Of a stretch of DNA of 6,522 nt, positions 1-5,844 are shown one piece after another. Numbering within the stretch: position 1 is the first letter of the stretch; each line of letters starts with the position of its first letter. The notes under the pieces were generated by a model, which worked only from the letters and a program-made list of their open reading frames with translations, was not told the DNA's origin and did not search any database. Source of the stretch: an uncultured Phycisphaera sp. (GTDB taxonomy: Bacteria; Planctomycetota; Phycisphaerae; Phycisphaerales; SM1A02). The stretch covers positions 1 to 6,522 of the forward strand of contig CALDQF010000462.1 in assembly GCA_937911845.1 (NCBI GenBank), written 5' to 3'. Both the position numbers and the translations under genes were made by a program.

Positions 1-3
1 AGG

Positions 4-1938
4 CTAGACCTCTCCCCAGTTCCGCCCTGCTGATGGTTCGGCCACAACGGGCACCTTCGTCACTCCAACCATCGGAGCTGCATCTTCCATACATTCTTGA
101 AGAATCTGTTTTGCATACTCAGCCTTAGATGTTGGGGCCTCCAAAATTATTTCATCATGCACAACGGCGACTAGTTTTATATCATCTTGTTCGCATAAAT
201 ACTGTTCCCAAAGTAGTGCTAAAGCTGCCTTGAGGATGTCTGCCCCTAATCCTTGAATCGGAGAGTTCAGCAGACGAGTGTAGTTGGATTCATCGCGATC
301 CAATCCGTTGGCTTTTGTTGCCTTGCGGGGCTTTTGCAACTTTCGTCTGCGGCCAAACAGGGTTCTAACTTCCAGACCTTCCTGACGCCCTTGCGTCCGG
401 TGCCACTTCACAATGCCGGGGTACGAACCCTTCCAAGAATTGAGGGCTATCTGGGCTTGATCCATCGTCCAGGAGATACCAAACATAGAGATTGCAGTTT
501 GGCGAAGTGTGCGGGCCGAGCAGCCATAGATGGCTCCGAAGCCGATTGCTTTAGCCGCAGTCCTCTCGGACTTCGTTATCTGATCAGCGGGTTTACGTAA
601 CATCATCATTGCAGTGGCGGTGTGTACATCCTCGCCACGGTTGTAGATGCCCAGCAAAACCTCGTCGTTCGATACTTCAGCTACCAAACGGACTTCCAAC
701 TGTGAATAATCAGCCCGAACAAATACATGCTGGTTTTTAGATATAAACCCTTTTCTATATCTCGTTTCTTTTGGGATATTTTGAGCATTGGGCTCTCTGC
801 TGCTCATTCTGCCTGATCTGACAATTTGGTTGTAGTCAGCGTGGATCCGACCATCAGGAGCTGCCTCTGCAAGCTTGATCAGTTTGTCCACCATCTGGGT
901 GCGTGTCGCCGCCTTCTTGTATTCGGTGTACAGCCTCAGGATTTCATAGTCGGCCATATGAAAGGCCAACACATTTTTGTCACAGCTATAGCTTGTTTTG
1001 CCAGTCTTTTTGGAGACTTTGGGCTCCAGGGGAACACCCATCTCCACTAGGACCGGACCCAGTTGGGCGGGCGATGCCAAGTTAAAGCCTGTGGTCTTGC
1101 CCTTACCCTTGCCTGAATATTGAGGATGTACCAGGAGCAGCTTGGTCAATGGACATCTGTACTGCTCCAGAGCGCCTGCCTTCTCCATGTATTGGATGAC
1201 CTCCAACTTCTTGTCTTCTCTGAATTTGGATTCTTCCTCCAGCAGCGCCTTGTAGTAAGGAACGTCCAGTTTCATGCCATTGACTTTCATCTGAACAATG
1301 GCGGGCAGAGCACGGCACTCCAATTGCCAGACATAGAAGATCTCTTCTTCTTGAGTGACTTTCCCTGCTGCTTCATGCAATTCAAAAAGAATCGCCACAT
1401 CGTTGGCGGCATAGGCCAACATTTCTTCGGTGATCTCTTGATCTGGCTTCAGTCCGATGAAGGACTCTTGTAGTTCTTTCTTTTCTTCAATTGTTCTTCC
1501 CAGCCAGCGTTCGGCGATTGCCTTCAAACTGTTTCCCTTACCCCACTTACCCTTTCCAAATCCTTCTGGTTCCCCAGCAGTCTCGACCTTTGATGCCAGA
1601 AATGTATCGACAAGCAGCCCACGAACCTTGAGACCCTTTACCTCTAGGAAGTAACAGTCAAACGAGAGATTATGGCCCAGCTTCCCAAAGTCTTCGGAGG
1701 CAAGCAACGGAGCCAGCAATTTGATTTCTTCTCCGATTGCTCTGCAATCAATGATCAGCGTGTGTGATTTCGTACCTAGCTGAATCAGTAGAAGTTCGTC
1801 TTTAAATGGATCTAAACCTGTTGTTTCAATGTCAAGGGCTATCAGCCTGCCAGTCAGCATCAGCTCTGAGAGCTTCCTGCTCAGCAGCCAACCGCTCTTC
1901 ACAACGGTCCAAGGTCTCTCTGAGTGCTGAAATGTCAC
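4..1938 (-). CDS. Family A DNA polymerase with 3'-5' exonuclease domain (phage type)
   Basis: Template-directed DNA synthesis with proofreading, probably the replicative polymerase of this element. The exonuclease domain (about residues 30-190) shows Exo I DIETTG (D36, E38), Exo II GHNLSFD (N90, D94) and Exo III YAAND (Y176, D180). The polymerase domain shows RMSSREPNAQNIP (377-389), motif A DYSQLE (410-415), motif B R459...K463...F467G..Y471G, the NSPIQG segment (558-563) and motif C VVHDE (592-596). All catalytic acidic residues are present. There is no 5' nuclease domain, so this is the short phage form rather than a housekeeping Pol I. The 644-aa reading starts at a GTG with no clear ribosome site and overlaps the upstream acidic-protein gene by 107 bases. 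An ATG at 1858-1860 (codon 27), just ahead of Exo I, is an alternative start. The WTVV segment near the N-terminus resembles the start of related exonuclease domains and mildly favours the longer form. Function is very secure; the start is not. Confidence 0.97.
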   Translation of the reverse strand: MTFQHSERPWTVVKSGWLLSRKLSELMLTGRLIALDIETTGLDPFKDELLLIQLGTKSHTLIIDCRAIGEEIKLLAPLLASEDFGKLGHNLSFDCYFLEVKGLKVRGLLVDTFLASKVETAGEPEGFGKGKWGKGNSLKAIAERWLGRTIEEKKELQESFIGLKPDQEITEEMLAYAANDVAILFELHEAAGKVTQEEEIFYVWQLECRALPAIVQMKVNGMKLDVPYYKALLEEESKFREDKKLEVIQYMEKAGALEQYRCPLTKLLLVHPQYSGKGKGKTTGFNLASPAQLGPVLVEMGVPLEPKVSKKTGKTSYSCDKNVLAFHMADYEILRLYTEYKKAATRTQMVDKLIKLAEAAPDGRIHADYNQIVRSGRMSSREPNAQNIPKETRYRKGFISKNQHVFVRADYSQLEVRLVAEVSNDEVLLGIYNRGEDVHTATAMMMLRKPADQITKSERTAAKAIGFGAIYGCSARTLRQTAISMFGISWTMDQAQIALNSWKGSYPGIVKWHRTQGRQEGLEVRTLFGRRRKLQKPRKATKANGLDRDESNYTRLLNSPIQGLGADILKAALALLWEQYLCEQDDIKLVAVVHDEIILEAPTSKAEYAKQILQECMEDAAPMVGVTKVPVVAEPSAGRNWGEV

Positions 1939-2140
1939 TTGCTGCCATATCCAAGGAGATGTTTTCGTCGCCTTTGATGACCGTCACAAGCACCCCCTCT
2001 TCACCAAACGAATAATCCATCAAGACCATGTCATCTTCGCTGGATGACATCGTCACCTCGGCGTAAAAGGTGCCTGGCTCGTCGTCAATGAATTTAGGGT
2101 TAAGGGGCTGGTTAGTCACGGAATAAGAGGTGATCTCCAA
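1832..2140 (-). CDS. Small acidic hypothetical protein between helicase and polymerase genes
   Basis: I do not recognise this protein. The longest reading is 102 aa from a TTG start, with 24 acidic and 6 basic residues, so it is strongly negative. The middle (about 23-63) alternates hydrophobic and polar residues like beta strands (for example VLVTVIKG). The end (about 66-92) is a likely charged helix (RETLDRCEERLAAEQEAL). The TTG has no ribosome site. An internal ATG at 2048-2050 (residue 31) has a good one, GAGG (CCTC at 2056-2059 on the plus strand) five bases away, giving a 72-aa protein. The gene follows the primase-helicase and overlaps the polymerase start, so the polymerase is probably translationally coupled to it. 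Such placement would suit a polymerase accessory or regulatory protein, but that is inference. It may also be over-called: the evidence is its open frame, composition and position. Confidence 0.6.
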   Translation of the reverse strand: MEITSYSVTNQPLNPKFIDDEPGTFYAEVTMSSSEDDMVLMDYSFGEEGVLVTVIKGDENISLDMAASDISALRETLDRCEERLAAEQEALRADADWQADSP

Positions 2141-2190
2141 AAGATAAGGAGGTTTTAGTACGCCGCAAGGGGGCTGAAGTAAAGAGTATG

Positions 2191-2202
2191 AGAAGTTCTT
2201 CT
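2191..2202. promoter_or_regulatory. Short dyad in the leader of the acidic-protein/polymerase genes
   Basis: AGAAG-TT-CTTCT is a perfect 5+5 bp inverted repeat with a 2-bp centre. It lies about 50 bases upstream of the TTG start of the acidic-protein gene and downstream of the candidate promoter at 2255-2283. It could be an operator. A dyad this short can arise by chance. Confidence 0.2.
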
Positions 2203-2254
2203 AACTTGTCGCTTTTGACCCTACCCCGAAATAAGTGGTTGGGGTCTTCGCGGG

Positions 2255-2283
2255 TTTACAGGACAGAGGGTTTTTCACGACAA
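2255..2283 (-). promoter_or_regulatory. Candidate sigma70-type promoter for acidic-protein and polymerase genes
   Basis: On the minus strand TTGTCG (complement of 2278-2283) and TGTAAA (complement of 2255-2260) are separated by exactly 17 bases, each matching four of six consensus positions. It sits in the roughly 200-base gap 2141-2340 after the primase-helicase stop and points toward the acidic-protein and polymerase genes. It would let these be transcribed apart from the primase. Apart from this and the dyad at 2191-2202, I see no gene or strong terminator in the gap. Confidence 0.3.
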
Positions 2284-2340
2284 GCCAGGAAGGAGTCTGC
2301 GGTCTGAATGTTTTTGAAATTTTCAGTATTGAGTCGCAGC

Positions 2341-4908
2341 CTAAACGCTCTTTATTTCAGACCATATCGATTGATACAGCTCATCGTCACTTTCACCTTC
2401 CTCATGTGCTCCTCCCATAAAGGGACGAGAACGTTTTTTAGGGCTGGTCACCCCGGAAGCCCTGTCCACACCGCCGGCCACACCGCCAGATTCTTCAGAT
2501 CCATTGCGGGGATTGGGATTTGAGCGGTGGGTGGGGGTGGGCACCCCTGATGCATCGAAAGTTTTCTCACCACATATCTGTACCCCCATACCCACCTCCT
2601 TTATGTACTTATTACCCACATATCTTTGTTTAGGTATGTCCGGTATGACCACAGGATCACATCCACTGGCCTCACTACCGTCTTCGGGGTGGTCAGTGGT
2701 GTGGTCACGGTGTGGACACGGTGTGGACAGGGCACAAACGGGGGGCCAAAGTCCCAACCGTCTGTTCCCATTCCCTTTTCTCCTCCGTCCATGGACCCAA
2801 CCCTTTTTCTCAGCGATTTGACGAACCCGCTGACTGGAAAAGTTGTTTTGCCGCTCCTTGTTGATCCCTAGGTGATCGAGGATCTCTGTGACCGTCACCG
2901 CGTCCTTAAAGACCTCCTTCTTGTCTAAGTACTCAAAGACCTCATCCGTCCACGGATCGGCTTCTGTGTGGTCCTCATTCCTGTCCATAATCTCGATCCG
3001 ATCCCTTTCATCCCCAAACCTCCATTCCACCTTTGCGCGGTACTGCTGGAGGGCTCTGGCCCAAATGGCATCTCTGTTTTGCTCAGCCCAATCCAAGGGG
3101 AGCATTTTGTCGGGGATAGCGACGGTGACGAAGCGAGTGGATCCGGTGGAGTCCCTAAGTGGCGGGGCATTGGAGGTGGCCCAAAAGACGAACCGTCGAG
3201 GGTGTGGGATTGATGCTCTGTCGTAAGGGGCACGGAATGTGTCGACGGTCTCTGTGAGAAATGCCTTCAACCGCTCCTGATCAGCTCTTCGTGTCACGCC
3301 ATCCAGCTCGGCCAGCTCCACCCCCCAACCTTTTTGGCATTTCATCAAGGCATCTCGGCCAAGGTCACCGACGCCTTCAACCCAGTGATCACGTCCGAAC
3401 AGACAACGACCCAGAGCAGACTTTCCTCTCCACTGTGGGCCAACTAATACGAGTGTTTGTCTGTAGTCACAGCCGGGTTCAAAGATCCGAGCTACTGCGC
3501 TGATCAGGTAACGGGGGAGGAATTTTCGAGCGATGGGGTCATCAATACCGAGCAAGCACTGATCAAGATGATTCCACTCGTCAATGGGTAGTGGAGGGGT
3601 CTTGATACCGCTCAGGTATTCCTCGACGGGATCGAAACTGTTTTCAGAGGCCAGCAGCATCAGGGCATCGGTGGTGGGACCTTTGTCCCAAACAGCCTGA
3701 GGAGTGCTCAAGCGCAAATACAGCCCACCGATGCTGTTGGCACTCAGGGTGCGATCAGGCAGGTCGACATCTCCGCTTCTGATATTCAGGCGTGGATCAC
3801 CGCCCAGAACGTGAGGCAGATAAAACAGAATCTCGTCGGGTGCCAGCCGTTGCCTACGACCAGAGCAATCAATGGCTCCGGGCATCACATCAGGGTTGAT
3901 TACCGGTGGTTGTTCATCCGTCGTGCCAGGTTCAGGGCTTTTGGATTTCGATGCTTCTGGCAGGACTTCTAAGAAAGCGACGAACTCGCCCATCGCGGGG
4001 TTGAAACCCTCCCGCTTGTATTCCCACAGGGTGCCGTCAGCCCCTAGGTACTTGTCATTTTTCATCCAAGCCCTAGTGCCGCCTTTTTGTGTAGCGACCT
4101 CCAAAGGTGGGCTGAAGGACTGACCCTTCATGCAGTTCACCCGTCGTGGATTACCGGGCTCTTTATCTATGTATGTGCTGCACGCGCCGGAGTGATCCCT
4201 TCCACAAATAAGGCAAGGGGTCAGAGGACCTGATTGAACGATGGTCCCGTCGAAAGCCGACTCTTCTTTACTTCGCTCAAAGCTGGTTGCATCGACACAG
4301 GCTTGGATTACTGCCCACCACTCCGGTGTCGGCTCCTTGACCTTGTCCGGTGAGCCAATCCACTCGTAGTGCCCCCCGCTGACCTTGTGTTCCCCTAAGA
4401 CGATGCACTGACCAGTCCCATAGAACAGCTCAATTTGCTCTGCATCTGTTTTTGGGTTTTGAACAGCAGGTTTGGTGGTGACTTTGCACTTCCCAAAGGG
4501 CTGATCGTTGTGGTGATAGGTCAGTAACGGGTGAGTGTCTTCGTTTAGTTGGAAGACGGCCTTCAGTCGATCACTAGTGGTGTTCCTAAGGATCCGCCAA
4601 CCCACGTCCTCCATCTGGGCACCTTTAGCCAGACAGAAATCAATGGCAGTCGCGCCATCTATATCCAAGATCAGCAGGTAGTGATCGACCGTCTTGGCGC
4701 AGTTGAGTCCAACGCACTTGACGACATCACCCATCCCGGCAATGGCTTTAGACCCCCAGGAGCTGTTTTGCCATGCCTTCAGCTCATGGCCATGCCTTGG
4801 ATCGACAGGTGCCTTGAATTTTTTGCCAGCTCCAACAGGCAGTAATGGCAGCCCCCTAAGCTGAGGCAGGTAGTCGCGCCACTGCTCCCAGGGATTATCC
4901 GTTCCCAT
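2341..4908 (-). CDS. Primase-helicase: prim-pol head, zinc-type motif, VirE/SF3 helicase, winged helix
   Basis: Predicted to make primers and unwind DNA at the element's origin. Residues about 15-190 look like the bifunctional primase/polymerase (AEP) fold: motif I LLILDID (D82, D84) and motif III ELFYGTGQCIVLG (E160), followed by GGHYEW. The usual motif II histidine is not evident; the matching stretch is DRLKAVF (113-119). C232, C235, C243 and C259 form a probable zinc-binding knuckle. After a Pro/Ser-rich linker (about 320-340) comes a VirE-type ATPase: Walker A GPQWRGKS (490-497), acidic ELAELD (531-536), sensor ATSN (577-580) and arginine finger STRF (R592). Residues about 650-720 form a winged helix. 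The tail 722-855 is Gly/Ser/Pro/His-rich and unlike a folded domain; its DNA carries repeats listed separately. The ATG has GGAG four bases upstream (CTCC at 4913-4916, plus strand). It is divergent from the HTH gene, so initiation and regulator are likely controlled together. The helicase call is secure; primase activity is inferred. Confidence 0.93.
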   Translation of the reverse strand: MGTDNPWEQWRDYLPQLRGLPLLPVGAGKKFKAPVDPRHGHELKAWQNSSWGSKAIAGMGDVVKCVGLNCAKTVDHYLLILDIDGATAIDFCLAKGAQMEDVGWRILRNTTSDRLKAVFQLNEDTHPLLTYHHNDQPFGKCKVTTKPAVQNPKTDAEQIELFYGTGQCIVLGEHKVSGGHYEWIGSPDKVKEPTPEWWAVIQACVDATSFERSKEESAFDGTIVQSGPLTPCLICGRDHSGACSTYIDKEPGNPRRVNCMKGQSFSPPLEVATQKGGTRAWMKNDKYLGADGTLWEYKREGFNPAMGEFVAFLEVLPEASKSKSPEPGTTDEQPPVINPDVMPGAIDCSGRRQRLAPDEILFYLPHVLGGDPRLNIRSGDVDLPDRTLSANSIGGLYLRLSTPQAVWDKGPTTDALMLLASENSFDPVEEYLSGIKTPPLPIDEWNHLDQCLLGIDDPIARKFLPRYLISAVARIFEPGCDYRQTLVLVGPQWRGKSALGRCLFGRDHWVEGVGDLGRDALMKCQKGWGVELAELDGVTRRADQERLKAFLTETVDTFRAPYDRASIPHPRRFVFWATSNAPPLRDSTGSTRFVTVAIPDKMLPLDWAEQNRDAIWARALQQYRAKVEWRFGDERDRIEIMDRNEDHTEADPWTDEVFEYLDKKEVFKDAVTVTEILDHLGINKERQNNFSSQRVRQIAEKKGWVHGRRRKGNGNRRLGLWPPVCALSTPCPHRDHTTDHPEDGSEASGCDPVVIPDIPKQRYVGNKYIKEVGMGVQICGEKTFDASGVPTPTHRSNPNPRNGSEESGGVAGGVDRASGVTSPKKRSRPFMGGAHEEGESDDELYQSIWSEIKSV
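2445..2484 (+). repeat. Opposite-orientation iteron-like units
   Basis: Plus-strand units TGGTCACCCC (2445-2454), TGTCCACACC (2463-2472) and CGGCCACACC (2475-2484) lie in the last part of the primase-helicase gene. TGTCCACACC is the exact reverse complement of the units at 2709-2718 and 2720-2729. The set is therefore an inverted, more degenerate partner of the tandem array about 200 bp away. In the protein it encodes only a Gly/Val/Ala-rich stretch (GGVAGGVDRASGV), so coding constraint is probably low. Confidence 0.5.
2534..2547. repeat. GGGGTG/CACCCC dyad in a G-rich tract
   Basis: GGGGTG-GG-CACCCC is a perfect 6+6 bp inverted repeat. It sits at the end of a G-rich tract with runs at 2508-2511, 2515-2517, 2529-2531, 2533-2537 and 2539-2541. 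It lies in the middle of the candidate origin and shares its GGGGTG arm with the first tandem unit (2686-2695). It may extrude as a hairpin or be a protein site. Confidence 0.45.
2570..2625 (+). repeat. 10-bp direct repeat CCACATATCT, two copies
   Basis: Identical copies occupy 2570-2579 and 2616-2625, 46 bp start to start, flanking a pyrimidine-rich then AT-rich stretch. Both fall inside the primase-helicase tail region but encode different residues because 46 is not a multiple of three. The match therefore does not come from a repeated peptide, which favours a DNA-level role. Confidence 0.4.
2686..2729 (+). repeat. Tandem iteron-like array, four 10-bp units
   Basis: Units on the plus strand are GGGGTGGTCA (2686-2695), GGTGTGGTCA (2698-2707), GGTGTGGACA (2709-2718) and GGTGTGGACA (2720-2729). 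Unit starts are 12, 11 and 11 bp apart, close to one helical turn and not multiples of three. Repeating a peptide therefore cannot explain them, and the encoded protein (STPCPHRDHTTDHPE) changes frame through the array. Helically phased units are typical of sites bound cooperatively by an initiator or repressor. Confidence 0.6.
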
Positions 4909-5040
4909 TCCACTCCATACTGTTTCCGCTTATCTTGCCTAGAAGTGGACGCCTGTCCATGCGGGCATCGTTAATTTGCTTAAAGGAACGAGGATGGATA
5001 GAATTCGGCTCCTAGAACCAAGACACGACTACGTCGATCT
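4909..5040. promoter_or_regulatory. Divergent control region with two adjacent dyads
   Basis: This 132-base gap lies between the primase-helicase start (minus strand) and the HTH-protein start (plus strand) and must hold promoters for both. It contains TGGAC-GCCT-GTCCA (4946-4959) and, immediately adjoining, ATGC-GG-GCAT (4959-4968). These are good candidates for operators of the neighbouring HTH protein. The half TGTCCA/TGGACA also occurs in the tandem array at 2686-2729. No convincing consensus promoter is visible. The best minus-strand option is TGGACA with GATAAG at a long 19-base spacing. Confidence 0.55.
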
Positions 5041-5134
5041 ATGCGGGTTTCAGACATCGATATTGGTTTCGAGAACATCTCGGAGCTGTTTGGCGATGGC
5101 CAGACAAATTTTGCGGTCTGGTTCGCTCGCATGA
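4994..5134 (+). CDS. Possible 46-aa leader ORF overlapping the HTH-protein start
   Basis: An ATG at 4994 follows the best ribosome site in this region, AAAGGA (4982-4987), at 6-base spacing. It encodes 46 aa (starting MDRIRLLEPRHDYVDL) in a frame different from the HTH gene. Its TGA (5132-5134) overlaps ATG codons 31 and 32 of that gene. It may be a leader peptide coupling translation to the HTH gene, the true N-terminus if a frameshift lies near 5040, or simply chance. I recognise no family. Confidence 0.2.
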   Translation: MDRIRLLEPRHDYVDLCGFQTSILVSRTSRSCLAMARQILRSGSLA

Positions 5135-5769
5135 TGGATGCGAACGGGTGGTCTCACCCCCGTCTCGTAGCGATGGCGACATCGTGCTCCAACGGCAAAG
5201 CATGGGTGCATGGATCCCAAGCGAACAGCCTTAGATATGGACGACTGAAATCTCCCGGCCCAAGGTCATTTGCAGTGCTGGCCTATTTATTTGCAGTCAT
5301 CGACGCTTATCAGAAGGGGGATATGGATGAATTCATGCCAGACATGAGTGAACATAAAAAGTGGATTCAGAGTGCGGTCATCCTGAGAAATGACGACGAT
5401 CAGCCAGCTTCCATTGGATACATGTTCGAGGTGTTTTGTGGATGGCGTAACCCACCTGAGAATGCAATCCAGCGGAACTTTACTGACGAGCAAGCAGCCC
5501 AAGTCACTCAGGCAGCAGGAAAGTTGGTCCGTCGATTGATGGCTGCCAACAACATGGATCTGCTGGACGACATGCCACGTTTGAAGAAGAATTTTTCTAA
5601 CGACAAGGCAGGACAAGACACCTTTGGTTTGGTGGTTATTGGACAAGCCGAATGGTCAAACGAAGATTTAGACCACAACGTCATTTGTCTGTGTCACATG
5701 CTCCAGAAGGTATTCAAACAAGATCTGAATGCTGAAGAACTTATGAATGATTTGCTCAAAAGTATCTAG
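5041..5769 (+). CDS. HTH-like putative DNA-binding regulator of the replication module
   Basis: This is a 242-aa protein of unknown exact family. Residues about 20-90 look like an XRE/Cro-type helix-turn-helix: an amphipathic helix (NFAVWFARMMDANG), then WSHPRLVAMATSC, then a likely recognition segment around SQANSLRYGRLKS (59-71), and a closing helix SFAVLAYLFAVIDAY. The remaining roughly 150 residues are charged and mostly helical, with two hydrophobic blocks (about 123-136 and 212-226), and match nothing I know. It may mediate dimerisation or contact a partner. No signal peptide or membrane segment is seen. It is divergent from the primase-helicase and next to dyads, so regulation of replication-gene expression or assistance at the origin is a reasonable inference. 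The ATG at 5041 has no ribosome site; there is no in-frame start back to the stop at 4999-5001. The next ATGs (5131, 5134) would remove the first helix. Confidence 0.8.
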   Translation: MRVSDIDIGFENISELFGDGQTNFAVWFARMMDANGWSHPRLVAMATSCSNGKAWVHGSQANSLRYGRLKSPGPRSFAVLAYLFAVIDAYQKGDMDEFMPDMSEHKKWIQSAVILRNDDDQPASIGYMFEVFCGWRNPPENAIQRNFTDEQAAQVTQAAGKLVRRLMAANNMDLLDDMPRLKKNFSNDKAGQDTFGLVVIGQAEWSNEDLDHNVICLCHMLQKVFKQDLNAEELMNDLLKSI

Positions 5770-5785
5770 TACATAGATTTTCTGG

Positions 5786-5814
5786 TTGACATCCTGAATC
5801 CTTCTAGTTAGACA
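5786..5814 (+). promoter_or_regulatory. Candidate promoter for the ssDNA-binding protein
   Basis: A perfect TTGACA at 5786-5791 is followed at 17 bases by TAGACA (5809-5814), or at 16 by TTAGAC (5808-5813), a weaker -10. Initiation would fall near 5821, leaving a leader of about 24 bases before the ATG at 5845. The -10 lies inside the 5' arm of the terminator-like hairpin at 5807-5834, so the two elements overlap. Confidence 0.45.
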
Positions 5815-5843
5815 CCAAGTACCGGTGTACTAACGGGTTTTTT
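5807..5843 (+). terminator. Rho-independent-type hairpin with T-tract abutting the ssb start
   Basis: GTTAGACACC (5807-5816) pairs with GGTGTaCTAAC (5824-5834): ten base pairs with one bulged A (5829) and a 7-base loop. GGG and six T (5838-5843) follow. It begins 37 bases after the HTH-protein stop, which it would terminate. The T-tract ends one base before the ATG of the next gene, an unusual position. A shorter competing stem AGTAC/GTACT (5818-5822, 5827-5831) is also possible. Confidence 0.55.
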
Positions 5844-5844
5844 C

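Larger units (their letters stand above)
2445..2729. other. Candidate intragenic replication origin
   Basis: This 285-bp segment has tandem GGTGTGGWCA-type units at its right edge (2686-2729) and inverted copies at its left edge (2445-2484). Between them are a dyad GGGGTG-GG-CACCCC (2534-2547), the 10-bp direct repeat CCACATATCT (2570-2579 and 2616-2625), paired GGTATG (2633-2638, 2642-2647) with inverted CATACC (2587-2592), and a relatively AT-rich stretch around 2598-2635. An extra inverted unit core TGACCACA (2646-2653) mirrors TGTGGTCA (2700-2707). Iteron origins inside replication genes are known, for example phage lambda ori within gene O. The segment lies wholly within the tail-coding part of the primase-helicase gene. 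That it is an origin is inference from layout. Alternatives are a regulator-binding cluster or chance from the GC-rich, low-complexity tail. Confidence 0.35.

Noticed and set aside
253..600. 115-aa open frame on the plus strand
   Set aside because: Antisense to the polymerase domain, whose motifs are intact on the other strand; no recognisable protein features.
1120..1473. 117-aa open frame on the plus strand
   Set aside because: Antisense shadow of the polymerase gene; composition and phase follow the real frame.
4..1938. Housekeeping Pol I
   Set aside because: No 5' nuclease domain, length about 644 aa, and neighbours are phage or mobile-element replication genes.
2217..2246. GACCC/GGGTC pairing as a terminator after the primase-helicase
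   Set aside because: Five base pairs with a 20-base loop and no T-tract on the minus-strand transcript; too weak to call.
2205..2284. 7-bp inverted repeat CTTGTCG (2205-2211) and CGACAAG (2278-2284)
   Set aside because: Only 7 bp with a 66-base gap; expected by chance, and the right arm overlaps the candidate promoter.
2686..2729. CRISPR array
   Set aside because: Units are 10 bp with 1-2 bp between them; no spacers of CRISPR size and no cas genes.
2601..2792. 63-aa minus-strand frame reading CPHRVHTVTTPLTTP through the repeats
   Set aside because: It overlaps the primase-helicase tail in another frame. The resemblance to Thr/Pro-rich tails comes from the repeats themselves. The 855-aa frame is unbroken, so no frameshift is needed.
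2504..2821. 105-aa plus-strand frame
   Set aside because: Antisense to the winged-helix and tail coding region; no ribosome site or domain seen.
5287..5646. 119-aa minus-strand frame inside the HTH gene
   Set aside because: Antisense shadow; the plus-strand frame has the HTH-like pattern and the expected divergent arrangement.
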